Shown here: in pieces, positions 7,865 through 15,673 of the stretch
Layout of the letters: every line of letters begins with the position of its first letter
Position numbering within the stretch: position 1 is the stretch's first letter
NCBI GenBank assembly: GCA_944376785.1
Contig: CALWDV010000006.1
Coordinates: 1 to 24,278 of the forward strand
Direction of reading: 5' to 3'
From: an uncultured Clostridia bacterium
GTDB taxonomy: Bacteria > Bacillota > Clostridia > Christensenellales > UBA1242
DNA: 24,278 nt
The notes under the pieces: generated by a model
Told to the model about the DNA's origin: nothing
What the model saw: only the letters and a program-made list of their open reading frames with translations
Database searches by the model: none
Translations under genes and position numbers: made by a program

Positions 7865-9613
7865 TTGACTAAATTATTAAAATTTTTAAAACCATATTGG
7901 AAAATGATTGTTGTAACCATAATCATTTTGCTAATTCAGGTTGTTACAAACTTGTTGGTTCCAAACCTGCTTAGCGACATGATTAAATGCATTGACCCAG
8001 AACTAGGAAACAGTGCAATAATTAAAATTCTTGAAAAAGGTGGAATTGCACTTGCTGCTGTTTTATGTGTTATTGCCTGTCAAATTGCAACAAGTTATTT
8101 TTCTAGCAAAATTGCAATGGGATTTAGTAAAGATGTTAGAATGGCAGTTTTTGAAAAAACACAACGTGTTGCATTAAACGAATTTTACAGCATTTCAACA
8201 TCAAGTTTAATTAACCGAACAACTAACGACATAACACAAGTTCAACAAGTTGTTTTAATGGCGTTTAGAATAATGCTAAATGCTCCAATAATTTTAATTG
8301 GTGGTTGTATTATGGCATTTAGTTTAGATTTAAAACTACCTTTTGTTATTATTGGTGTTATGCCAGTTTTGGTTATGTTGTTTGTTATTATTGGAAAACA
8401 AATTGTGCCACTATTTAAAGTTATGCAACAAAATGTTGACAGTTTAACAACTGTAACTCGTGAAAACTTAACTGGTGTTAGAGTTATTCGTGCATTTAAC
8501 ACCGACGAACAAGAAAACCAAAGATTTAAAAAGGTTAACGAAAAAGTTGCCGCTGTTAACACAAAAGCCAATGTTTTAATGGGCATTAATATGCCAAGTG
8601 TGGAATTAATTTTTAACATTTGTATGATTTTAATTCTTTATTTTGGTGCGTTAAATGGAACTGCTGTTGCAGATATTTCAGCTTTAACACAATATGGAAT
8701 GAGAATTATGATGGCTTGCATTATGATGGTTATGATGTTTATAACCATTCCAAGAGCAAGTGCAAGTGCGAAAAGAATTAATGAAATTTTAGATTTACCA
8801 GAAACAATTTTAAGTAATGATAAAGTTAAAACATATAAAACTGGCGAATATAAAGGAGAAATTGAATTTAAAAATGTTACATTCAAGTTCCCCGGAGCAG
8901 AAGAACCAACATTAAAAAATTTAAGTTTTAAGGTTAAACCAAACGAAACTTTGGCAATTATTGGTGGCACAGGAAGTGGAAAAAGCACAGTTATTAATTT
9001 ACTGCCAAGATTTTATGATGTAACCGAGGGTGAAATTTTGCTTGATGGAGTGGATTTAAGAGATTATAACCCAACCGATTTAAGAAAACACATTGCTCTT
9101 GCTAGTCAAAGTGTGGAACTGTTTGGTGGAACAATTAAAGAAAATTTAAAATATGGCAATGAAAATGCCACAGACGAAGAAATTGAATGGGCAACAAAAT
9201 TAGCATGTGCACACGATTTTATTATGGAAAAACCTGAACAATATGATTATGTTATTCAAAAAGGTGCTGGCAATTTAAGTGGTGGACAAAAACAACGTTT
9301 AAACATTGCACGTGCCCTACTTAAAAAACCATGTGTTTACATATTTGATGATAGTTTTAGTGCATTAGATTTTAAAACCGATGCTCAAATAAGAAAAAAC
9401 ATTAGAAACGAAATTAAAGATGCAACCATAATAATTGTTGCTCAACGTGTTAACACAATTCAAAATGCAGATAAAATTATTGTTTTAAACGAAGGAAAAG
9501 CTGTTGGAATTGGCACACACGATGAACTTATGAAAAACTGCCCTGAATATGCAGAAATTGTTGAAAGTCAAACAAAACAAAACAGAGTAAAACCAAACAA
9601 GGAGGAAAAATAA
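7865..9613 (+). CDS. ABC exporter half-transporter with degenerate ATP site (BmrC/YheI-like)
   Basis: This is the first subunit of a heterodimeric type IV ABC exporter: six membrane helices (residues 1-300), then a nucleotide-binding domain. Walker A is GGTGSGKST (about 367-375) and the signature is canonical LSGGQ (about 471-475). The Walker B catalytic Glu is Asp (IFDDS) and the switch His is Gln (VAQRV), so its own ATP site should be hydrolysis-poor, as in BmrC, LmrC and TM287. The frame is open from a GTG at 7832 without a ribosome site, whereas GGAGGG (7855-7860) sits just before TTG 7865-7867, and the protein from there (TKLLKFLKPYW) starts like its relatives; I choose TTG, giving 582 residues. 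The stop lies one base before the partner gene. The substrate is unknown; drugs or lipids are typical. Confidence 0.92.
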   Translation: MTKLLKFLKPYWKMIVVTIIILLIQVVTNLLVPNLLSDMIKCIDPELGNSAIIKILEKGGIALAAVLCVIACQIATSYFSSKIAMGFSKDVRMAVFEKTQRVALNEFYSISTSSLINRTTNDITQVQQVVLMAFRIMLNAPIILIGGCIMAFSLDLKLPFVIIGVMPVLVMLFVIIGKQIVPLFKVMQQNVDSLTTVTRENLTGVRVIRAFNTDEQENQRFKKVNEKVAAVNTKANVLMGINMPSVELIFNICMILILYFGALNGTAVADISALTQYGMRIMMACIMMVMMFITIPRASASAKRINEILDLPETILSNDKVKTYKTGEYKGEIEFKNVTFKFPGAEEPTLKNLSFKVKPNETLAIIGGTGSGKSTVINLLPRFYDVTEGEILLDGVDLRDYNPTDLRKHIALASQSVELFGGTIKENLKYGNENATDEEIEWATKLACAHDFIMEKPEQYDYVIQKGAGNLSGGQKQRLNIARALLKKPCVYIFDDSFSALDFKTDAQIRKNIRNEIKDATIIIVAQRVNTIQNADKIIVLNEGKAVGIGTHDELMKNCPEYAEIVESQTKQNRVKPNKEEK

Positions 9614-9614
9614 T

Positions 9615-11486
9615 ATGGCAAATAGTTCAAACACAAAACGTCCTCCTGTTAGAAAAGGCCCAATGGGTGGCGGTCCTGGTGGAATGGGTGGTTTTGAAAA
9701 ACCTAAAAACTTTAAAGAAACATTTAAAAAGTTTTTAAAAGAATTAAAAGTTATTAAAACTCCACTTATACTAACAATAATATTTTCTATAATTGCAATA
9801 TCAATGTCTATTTTAGCACCAAGAATTATGGGTGAAGCATTAACTGAAATTGGACTATTGCTTTTTGGAAATGAGAATGCATCGTTTACAACCATTATAA
9901 CTTGTTTAATAACAATGGGTTGTTTATATGCCATTAATTTTGTTTTTAGTTTAATTAGTCAAATTTTAATGGGTAAAGCATCTGTTAAAGTTTCGTTTAA
10001 TTTAAGAGAAAAATTAAAACATAAATTATCAAAATTACCACTTAATTATTACGACACTCGTGAAACTGGCGATGTTTTAAGTGTTTTTGTTAATGATGTG
10101 GATAACATTCAAACCAGTTTACAACAAAGTTTAAACCAATTAATTAACTGTGTTATAACTGTTGTTGGCGTGTTTGTTATGATGATAACAATAAACTTTT
10201 GGTTAACACTAATTGTTTTATGTTTATTACCATTATCATTATTATTAACAGGTTTTGTTATGAAACACAGCCAAAAATACTTTACTCGTCAAGCAAACGA
10301 CTTGGGTGATGTTAATGGACACATTGAAGAAATTTACACAAATCAAAAAACTGTTAAAGCATACACTAACGAACAAAAAGCAATTAGTGAATTTAAAGAA
10401 AAAAACGACCGACTTTATGAAAGCGGAAGAAAAAGCAATTTTTATTCTGGACTTTTAATGCCACTTATTAACTTTGCAAACAATTTTGGATATGTTGTTA
10501 TTAGTTTAGTTAGTTGCATTTTTGTTTTAAAAGGTTTAGAACTTGGTGGAAAAGGTTTTGGAATTTTTGATTTTGCTTTGGAAATTGGTTATGTTGTAAC
10601 CTTCTTAAATTACAGCCAACAATTTACACAACCAATAACACAACTTGCACAAATTTTTAGTGTTTTTCAAACCACACTTGCAGCAAGTGAACGTGTTTTT
10701 GAAGTTTTGGAAGCAGAAGAAGAAGTTGCAACCGTTGTAACTAACAAACTAGGAAAACTTGAAGGTCACATCACATTTGAAAACTTAACTTTTGGTTACA
10801 CACCAAACAAAATTTTATTAAAAAATGTTAACTGCGACATTCCTAAAGGAAAAATGGTTGCCATTGTTGGACCAACCGGAGCAGGAAAAACAACCATTGT
10901 TAACTTAATTATGCGTTTTTATGAGTTAAACAGCGGAAAAATTACCATTGATGGAATTGATATTAAAACTGTTTCACGTGAGAATTTGCGTGAAAAAATT
11001 GGAATGGTTTTGCAAGACACTTGGTTGTTTAACGGAACCATTAAAGACAATTTGAAATATGGAAATGTTAATGTTAGCGATGAAGAAATGATTGAAGTTT
11101 GCAAATCTGTTCACGCACATCATTTTATTACAACTTTGGAAAACGGATATGACACTGTTATTAACGAAACAGCAACCAACATTTCGCAAGGTCAAAAACA
11201 ACTTTTAACCATTGCACGTGCAATTTTGGCTCATCCTGATATTATGATTTTAGATGAAGCAACTTCTAACATCGACACAAGAACTGAAATATTAATTCAA
11301 AAAGCGATGAAAATTGCAATGGAAAACAGAACAAGTTTTGTTATTGCACACCGACTTTCAACCATTGTTAATGCAGATAAAATTTTGGTGGTTAATAATG
11401 GCAACATTGTTGAACAAGGCAACCACAATGAATTAATGAAACAGAAAGGGTTTTACTTTAACTTATATAATAGTCAATTTAGTTAA
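9615..11486 (+). CDS. ABC exporter half-transporter with catalytic ATP site (BmrD/YheH-like)
   Basis: Second subunit of the exporter (623 residues). It begins with a Gly/Pro/Met-rich cytoplasmic segment (GPMGGGPGGMGG, residues 15-26) common in this subunit in Bacillota, then six membrane helices and a nucleotide-binding domain. Walker A is GPTGAGKTT (419-427), Walker B ILDEAT with catalytic E548, and the switch His is present (IAHRLSTI, H579). Its signature is altered to ISQGQ (523-527). Paired with the upstream subunit this gives one consensus site (this Walker A/B with the partner's LSGGQ) and one degenerate site (the partner's Asp/Gln with this ISQGQ). GGAGG (9601-9605) lies inside the end of the upstream gene, and the ATG is one base after its stop, so the two are translationally coupled. 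Confidence 0.94.
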   Translation: MANSSNTKRPPVRKGPMGGGPGGMGGFEKPKNFKETFKKFLKELKVIKTPLILTIIFSIIAISMSILAPRIMGEALTEIGLLLFGNENASFTTIITCLITMGCLYAINFVFSLISQILMGKASVKVSFNLREKLKHKLSKLPLNYYDTRETGDVLSVFVNDVDNIQTSLQQSLNQLINCVITVVGVFVMMITINFWLTLIVLCLLPLSLLLTGFVMKHSQKYFTRQANDLGDVNGHIEEIYTNQKTVKAYTNEQKAISEFKEKNDRLYESGRKSNFYSGLLMPLINFANNFGYVVISLVSCIFVLKGLELGGKGFGIFDFALEIGYVVTFLNYSQQFTQPITQLAQIFSVFQTTLAASERVFEVLEAEEEVATVVTNKLGKLEGHITFENLTFGYTPNKILLKNVNCDIPKGKMVAIVGPTGAGKTTIVNLIMRFYELNSGKITIDGIDIKTVSRENLREKIGMVLQDTWLFNGTIKDNLKYGNVNVSDEEMIEVCKSVHAHHFITTLENGYDTVINETATNISQGQKQLLTIARAILAHPDIMILDEATSNIDTRTEILIQKAMKIAMENRTSFVIAHRLSTIVNADKILVVNNGNIVEQGNHNELMKQKGFYFNLYNSQFS

Positions 11487-11513
11487 ATTAAAAACCAAAC
11501 TTAAAATCAAAAC

Positions 11514-11546
11514 AAAAAAAGATGCCATGTGCATCTTTTTTTTATT
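11514..11546. terminator. Bidirectional terminator after the ABC exporter operon
   Basis: GATGC (11521-11525), loop CATGT, GCATC (11531-11535), extended by an A run before and a T run after, so the stem is up to 12 bp. It works for the exporter on the plus strand, and its A run also gives a U run for the minus-strand gene ending at 11601. Confidence 0.85.
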
Positions 11547-11600
11547 TTTCAAATTAATTTTTGTTACTAAATTCTTGAAATTATAAATTTATTTTTTCTT

Positions 11601-12071
11601 TTATTCTAATGTTTCATTAATTATGCCCGACTGTGCTTTGCTTGTTACAGTGTTTGGAACAAGTTCGTTTGTTTCATTTCTTATTGCTGAAAATGTTACA
11701 ACAATAATTTTAGAGTTATTGCCCTGCCAAACAATGTTTATGGAATTAACATCTTCGCTGTCGGTTCTTTTTCCTTCACCCATAATAGCAAAAACTTGTT
11801 CGTAAGTCATTCCAACTGTTATTTTATTATAATTTTCTTCGGTTAATCTGCTTTCAAGTGGGGTTAATGTGTTAGGGTTCTTATTTTCTTGTGCATTTTT
11901 AACAATAAAATAAATTCCCACGCCCAAAGCAAGTGCAACTAAAATTGATGCTAACACTATTGACAAAATTTGATAACCATTTAACTTTTCTTTAACTTTA
12001 ACATTGGTTGTTTCATTTTCGGTTGTTTCATTTTCGGTTGATTTATTTTCCAAAATGTTTTTATCTTCCAT
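11601..12071 (-). CDS. Membrane-anchored DUF3862/SmpA-OmlA-like protein
   Basis: This 156-residue protein of unknown role has three parts. A short cytoplasmic N-terminus is rich in Glu, Asn and Thr. A single hydrophobic helix follows (LSIVLASILVALALGVGIYF, about residues 35-54). The outer domain reads YNKITVGMTYEQVFAIMG, then VWQGNN and VVTFSA, which fits the small BamE/SmpA-like fold of DUF3862 proteins in Bacillota. The frame is open upstream to 12110, but GAGGTG precedes ATG 12071-12069 and nothing precedes the earlier codon. It appears to be a single gene facing the exporter terminator. The fold assignment is by motif memory only. Confidence 0.6.
   Translation of the reverse strand: MEDKNILENKSTENETTENETTNVKVKEKLNGYQILSIVLASILVALALGVGIYFIVKNAQENKNPNTLTPLESRLTEENYNKITVGMTYEQVFAIMGEGKRTDSEDVNSINIVWQGNNSKIIVVTFSAIRNETNELVPNTVTSKAQSGIINETLE
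12001..12040. repeat. 15-bp tandem repeat inside the DUF3862-like gene
   Basis: Two identical 15-bp units (12011-12025 and 12026-12040) with a partial third unit before them. They encode the repeated E-N-E-T-T of the cytoplasmic tail. The unit is a multiple of three, so copy changes would alter only tail length. Confidence 0.85.
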
Positions 12072-12164
12072 AAACACCTCGAACCATTTTAGTTGTTTTA
12101 ATATTAACAAACCTTAACATTTTAGTCAAATTTTGTAAGAAAAATTAATTTTTGTGGTTACCAA

Positions 12165-12545
12165 TTAAATTAAACCTTGCAAAAACATTATTGCACAAAC
12201 AAAAATGTTTAAACAACCAAATTCATAATTGTTAACAACTTTCATTAACAGTGTTTTTCCGTCAAATTCAACCTCTAAATCTTTTAACTTTTCTTTAATT
12301 AAAATTTGAGTTTGCATATTTAACTCGTTAAAATCAACATTTAAACCTTCTAATGTTTGACCATAATCAGCTAAATATATTTCATTATTATATTCCACCA
12401 AATAAATTGGCAAAATATTACTTGAATTAATTAAGAAATAACCTGTATCAACAAAATATCTTTTGTCGTTTTCTTTATTTAATTTTATAATATTTTTTTC
12501 ATTTTCTAATTTTTTAACAACGTCTTCAATATTTATTTTTCTCAT
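12165..12545 (-). CDS. DUF1828-like protein of unknown function
   Basis: A 126-residue protein. The middle (ILPIYLVEYNNEIYLADYGQTLEGL, written here as ILPIYLVEY then IYLADYGQTLEGL) resembles DUF1828, whose members carry a strand pair followed by a (D/T)DxG-T-L segment. The C-terminus (NIFVCAIMFLQGLI) matches the hydrophobic helix with Gln at the end of that domain more than a true membrane anchor. The start ATG overlaps the TGA of the preceding gene (ATGA), so the two are made together. DUF1828 proteins are often found in phage-like or variable genome regions; a role in defence or toxin control is only a guess. Confidence 0.5.
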   Translation of the reverse strand: MRKINIEDVVKKLENEKNIIKLNKENDKRYFVDTGYFLINSSNILPIYLVEYNNEIYLADYGQTLEGLNVDFNELNMQTQILIKEKLKDLEVEFDGKTLLMKVVNNYEFGCLNIFVCAIMFLQGLI

Positions 12546-13978
12546 TTTCCACCCTTATCTTTGTTTTGTTGAGGATTAATATTTTTTTCAATTGTAAACA
12601 TTGACTGCATAGCTTCATGCGCAACAACCAATTCAATTTTAACAAGTTTTTTTATGGTCTCTAAATTTTCGCTTTTTTCCAATTCTTTATGTGTTAGTTT
12701 TAACATTTTTAAACAACCAATTAATTCATCAAAATTTTTAGTTGCTGAATTAGTACTAAAACTTGTTGGCTGATTTGAATTTGCATTTTCTGAGTTATTG
12801 TTACCACTATTAAATGAATTATTATTGTCATTAATATAACCATCATCTTTTGATCTTATTAAATTCAATTCTTTATAGAATTGTTGAACAAATTCTAAAT
12901 TTTCAGCATTGTTTTCCAACGATGAAGAAATAAAAGTTTTAATAATGCTGTTAGTATTAACTGATAGTTGCAAATCAAATTTTTTAGCATAATAAAATGG
13001 CATTCCAAAATCATCTTCACCCAAATTTTCTTTTGATGTTTCTTGAAGATTTTTTAAATAAGCAATTAAATGATCACAGTCAATCGCATTACAACCAGCA
13101 GTTACAAATGAATTATCATTATCGTCTTTTTTTGATTTTTTTAAATAAAGTAAATTTTCAACTGTACTTTGAAAATGAAAATGTGGCACCTTTGCTCTTT
13201 CTCCAAAAATTTGTTTATGTTTATCGCTATAAAAAACTTGATTTTTGTGTTCAACACCTGTTCCATCATAACGCATAACATTAATTGAATCTTCTGCTTT
13301 TGCTTTTGGAATTAAATATGTACAAATATCTAGCGCTCTTTTATATTCTGCTTCATCATAAAGCTCACTATTATTAATTGTTTTTTTAAAATTTGATGAG
13401 TTATTGCTTTGAGATGTGATTGGAGAAAATTTTAAAGTTGTTACAATTGAAAATAACGTATTTAAATTTTTATTTATAAAAAATTTTGAACTGTTTAAAA
13501 CAATATCATTATTATAAATTTTTTGTGAAACTTCCAATTCTTTATTCTCATATTCAACCGTTCCATTTTCATTAAAAAAAGCAAATGGATATTTAGGAAT
13601 AAAATTTATAAATCCATAAAAATTGTTTGGTAGCAAATATGGCTTTGATTGCCATTTTTTTTCAATTAAATATTTTTTGTTAAATTCTTGTCTTGCTTTA
13701 ATTAAAACATCTTTATCACTATAATCCAACTTAAAATCTAAACTATCAATTTTTGGATAGATGTGAACCAAACTATCAACCACTCTTTTATTAATTTGAG
13801 TTATTAATTTGTCAACATCTTCTTTAACTAAGCCCGAATTAAAAATATAGTCACTAATATATGCAGTAAAAGGTGCCACATTTTTTCTATAAGTTAAAAT
13901 TGCATCACCAATAAGATTTGCTTTTTCATTAATGTTGTGAGTGTTATTAAGTTTTTGAATAAGTTTTTGAATTTCCAT
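12542..13978 (-). CDS. Unknown protein with HFH motif and Asn/Ser-rich linker, operon with DUF1828-like gene
   Basis: I do not recognise this family. From ATG 13978 it is 478 residues; the frame is open from a TTG two codons earlier. It has a mostly helical N-terminus (1-90), a mixed central part (100-360) with VPHFHF near 275 and a CNAIDCDHL segment near 303 (Cys/His pairs that could bind a metal), an Asn/Ser-rich linker (about 388-425), and a C-terminal helical segment rich in Lys, Glu and Leu (425-465). There is no signal peptide or membrane helix. Asn, Lys and Ile content is higher than in the neighbouring housekeeping genes, which suits an accessory gene. It ends in TGA overlapping the next start. 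A -10 box five bases before the ATG and the lack of a ribosome site suggest a leaderless mRNA. Confidence 0.6.
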   Translation of the reverse strand: MEIQKLIQKLNNTHNINEKANLIGDAILTYRKNVAPFTAYISDYIFNSGLVKEDVDKLITQINKRVVDSLVHIYPKIDSLDFKLDYSDKDVLIKARQEFNKKYLIEKKWQSKPYLLPNNFYGFINFIPKYPFAFFNENGTVEYENKELEVSQKIYNNDIVLNSSKFFINKNLNTLFSIVTTLKFSPITSQSNNSSNFKKTINNSELYDEAEYKRALDICTYLIPKAKAEDSINVMRYDGTGVEHKNQVFYSDKHKQIFGERAKVPHFHFQSTVENLLYLKKSKKDDNDNSFVTAGCNAIDCDHLIAYLKNLQETSKENLGEDDFGMPFYYAKKFDLQLSVNTNSIIKTFISSSLENNAENLEFVQQFYKELNLIRSKDDGYINDNNNSFNSGNNNSENANSNQPTSFSTNSATKNFDELIGCLKMLKLTHKELEKSENLETIKKLVKIELVVAHEAMQSMFTIEKNINPQQNKDKGGK

Positions 13979-13983
13979 ACCCA

Positions 13984-14012
13984 ATTATATTATAAAAAAA
14001 CAAATTTCACAA
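13984..14012 (-). promoter_or_regulatory. Promoter of the unknown operon, predicted leaderless start
   Basis: On the minus strand TTGTGA (14012-14007), 17-bp spacer, TATAAT (13989-13984), then five bases to ATG 13978. A second TATAAT copy (13994-13989) is only 12 bp from the -35 box. It is divergent from the tyrS promoter. Confidence 0.5.
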
Positions 14013-14074
14013 TATAAACTTTTAATAATATAAATATAATAACTATAAAACATAAATAATAAATTTTAAAATTA

Positions 14075-14103
14075 TTGACAAATGTGAGAAAGTTTAGTAG
14101 TAT
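14075..14103 (+). promoter_or_regulatory. Promoter of tyrS
   Basis: Perfect TTGACA (14075-14080), 17-bp spacer, TAGTAT (14098-14103). Transcription from about 14110 would include the whole T-box leader. Confidence 0.65.
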
Positions 14104-14104
14104 G

Positions 14105-14345
14105 TTATAAATTTATTTTACGATGAACAAAACTTAGTAGTAAACAAAACCTTGTTTTAGAGAAAAATTGGTTGGTGAAAAATTTTCGGGTTTGTTTTAT
14201 GAATTACACTTTGGGAGTAAAACGTTTAATTTTTACGTTAAAAAATTAATTAAGGTTTAAAACTTGTTTTAAACGAATTAAGGTGGTACCACGAACGCAC
14301 ACTTCGTCCTTAAAATTTTAGGATTTAGTGTGCTTTTTATTTTTT
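14105..14345 (+). promoter_or_regulatory. Tyrosine T-box leader of tyrS
   Basis: A T-box leader binds uncharged tRNA and so lets transcription continue into the synthetase gene. The conserved T-box core AAGGTGGTACCACG is at 14280-14293; its TGGT bulge pairs with the ACCA end of tRNA(Tyr). Upstream stem I carries an AGTA element (near 14130), a GGTTGGTG distal loop (14170-14177) and a candidate specifier TAC (14205-14207) followed by A, as expected for Tyr. The competing terminator follows at 14297. The specifier assignment comes from reading position and context, not folding. Confidence 0.9.
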
Positions 14346-14346
14346 A
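14297..14346 (+). terminator. T-box-controlled attenuator of tyrS
   Basis: GCACACT (14297-14303) pairs with AGTGTGC (14327-14333), continued by TCCTTAAA with TTTAGGA, and is followed by TTTTTATTTTTT. Its 5' part is adjacent to the T-box core, so the antiterminator and terminator compete. Confidence 0.9.
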
Positions 14347-14358
14347 AGGAGATTAATT

Positions 14359-15606
14359 ATGGCTAAAACAAACACAAATTTATATAATGTTTTAAAAGAA
14401 AGAGGGCTATTATATCAATGCACCGATGAAGATGCTTTTAAGAAAATGCTTGAAAGTGGAAATCCAATAACTTTGTATGAAGGCACCGACCCAACAATGG
14501 ATAGTTTACACATTGGTCATTGCGTTCCTTTTTGCATATTGCGTCGTTTTCAACAAGCAGGACACAAAGTTTTAATTTTAATGGGTGGAGCAACTGCAAG
14601 TATTGGCGACCCTAGTGGCAAAAGCGAAATGCGTCCATTAATGAGCCCAGAACAAGTTAAACACAACATTGAAAAAATTAAAAGCACACTAAAAATATTT
14701 TTAAATTTTGATGGCGACAACCCTGCAATTATTGTTAACAATGCAGATTGGTTTAAAGGTTATGATTACATTAATTTTATGCGTGACATTGGTGTTCATT
14801 TTAATGTTAACAAAATGCTTTCAAACGAAATTTACGCAAACCGACTTGAAGAAGGTGGCTTAACCTTTTTTGAAATGGGTTATATGCTTATGCAAGCTTA
14901 TGACTTTGTTCACTTAAACCAAGCATATGGTTGCACACTTCAATATGGTGGTGGCGACCAATGGGGAAACATTGTTGCCGGTGTTGAACTTCAAAGAAAA
15001 TTAAACTTTGTTAACAACACAAACGTTCAATTAATTGGAGCAACAAACCCACTTTTATTAACACCAGAAGGCAAAAAAATGGGTAAAACCGAACGTGGTG
15101 CCATTTGGATTGATAAAGATAAAATTTCTGCTTACGACTTTTATCAAGGAGTTTACCAAACACCCGACCCTTGCGTTGAAATGATGTTTGCTTTGTTTAC
15201 CGACATTCCAATGGAAGAAGTTAGACAAATGATTAAAGAAGACATTGTTAAAGCAAAGAAAACTTTAAGTTTTGAAATAACAAAATTTGTTAGAGGCGAA
15301 CAAGATGCAATTATTGCCGAAGAAGCAAGTAAGGCATTATTTAACGGACAAGGAAATTTAGACAATGCACCAACTTTTGAAATTGATAAAAATAGTTTGC
15401 CAATTACACTAGTTGATTTATTGGCACAAACCAAACTTGTTGTTTCAAAAAGTGAAGGCAGAAGAATGTGTGAACAAGGTGGAGTTTTAATTAATAACGA
15501 AGTTCAAAAAGATTTTAATTATTTAGTTACAGAAAATAATTTTGAAAACAACACCTGCATACTTAAAAAAGGCAAAAAGAACTTTATGAAGGTTGTTTTA
15601 AAATAA
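14359..15606 (+). CDS. tyrS: Tyrosyl-tRNA synthetase (TyrS type)
   Basis: This class I synthetase attaches Tyr to tRNA(Tyr) in the cytoplasm. The 415 residues carry HIGH (51-54), GGGDQWGN (about 197-204) and the second ATP-binding loop as KMGKT (240-244), which is the TyrS subgroup form rather than the KMSKS of TyrZ. The C-terminus (about 350-415) is an S4 RNA-binding domain (ITLVDLLAQTKLV, RRMCEQGGVLIN). AAGGAG lies before ATG 14359. It is a single gene between its T-box leader and a strong terminator. Expression should rise when tRNA(Tyr) is uncharged. Confidence 0.97.
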   Translation: MAKTNTNLYNVLKERGLLYQCTDEDAFKKMLESGNPITLYEGTDPTMDSLHIGHCVPFCILRRFQQAGHKVLILMGGATASIGDPSGKSEMRPLMSPEQVKHNIEKIKSTLKIFLNFDGDNPAIIVNNADWFKGYDYINFMRDIGVHFNVNKMLSNEIYANRLEEGGLTFFEMGYMLMQAYDFVHLNQAYGCTLQYGGGDQWGNIVAGVELQRKLNFVNNTNVQLIGATNPLLLTPEGKKMGKTERGAIWIDKDKISAYDFYQGVYQTPDPCVEMMFALFTDIPMEEVRQMIKEDIVKAKKTLSFEITKFVRGEQDAIIAEEASKALFNGQGNLDNAPTFEIDKNSLPITLVDLLAQTKLVVSKSEGRRMCEQGGVLINNEVQKDFNYLVTENNFENNTCILKKGKKNFMKVVLK

Positions 15607-15635
15607 AATATATTAAAGAATAAAAATATAAAATA

Positions 15636-15665
15636 AAAAACTTTATCATGAGATAAAGTTTTTTA
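15636..15665. terminator. Bidirectional terminator between tyrS and the GH26 gene
   Basis: ACTTTATC (15640-15647), loop ATGA, GATAAAGT (15652-15659), flanked by an A run and a T run. It ends tyrS and also the converging gpmI-GH26 group. Confidence 0.85.
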
Positions 15666-15673
15666 TTAGTTAA

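Noticed and set aside
12141..12154. Palindrome AAAAATTAATTTTT after the DUF1828-like gene as a terminator
   Set aside because: Pure A/T palindrome with no GC pairs; expected by chance at this base composition.
12541..12546. Mycoplasma-type code with TGA as Trp
   Set aside because: The 480-codon frame ends in TGA at an ATGA overlap with the next start, and an RF2 gene is present, so TGA is a stop.
12776..12835. Repeat-like AT-rich stretch in the unknown gene as a CRISPR or mobile repeat
   Set aside because: It encodes an Asn/Ser-rich linker with irregular codons; no direct repeats of constant length and spacing.
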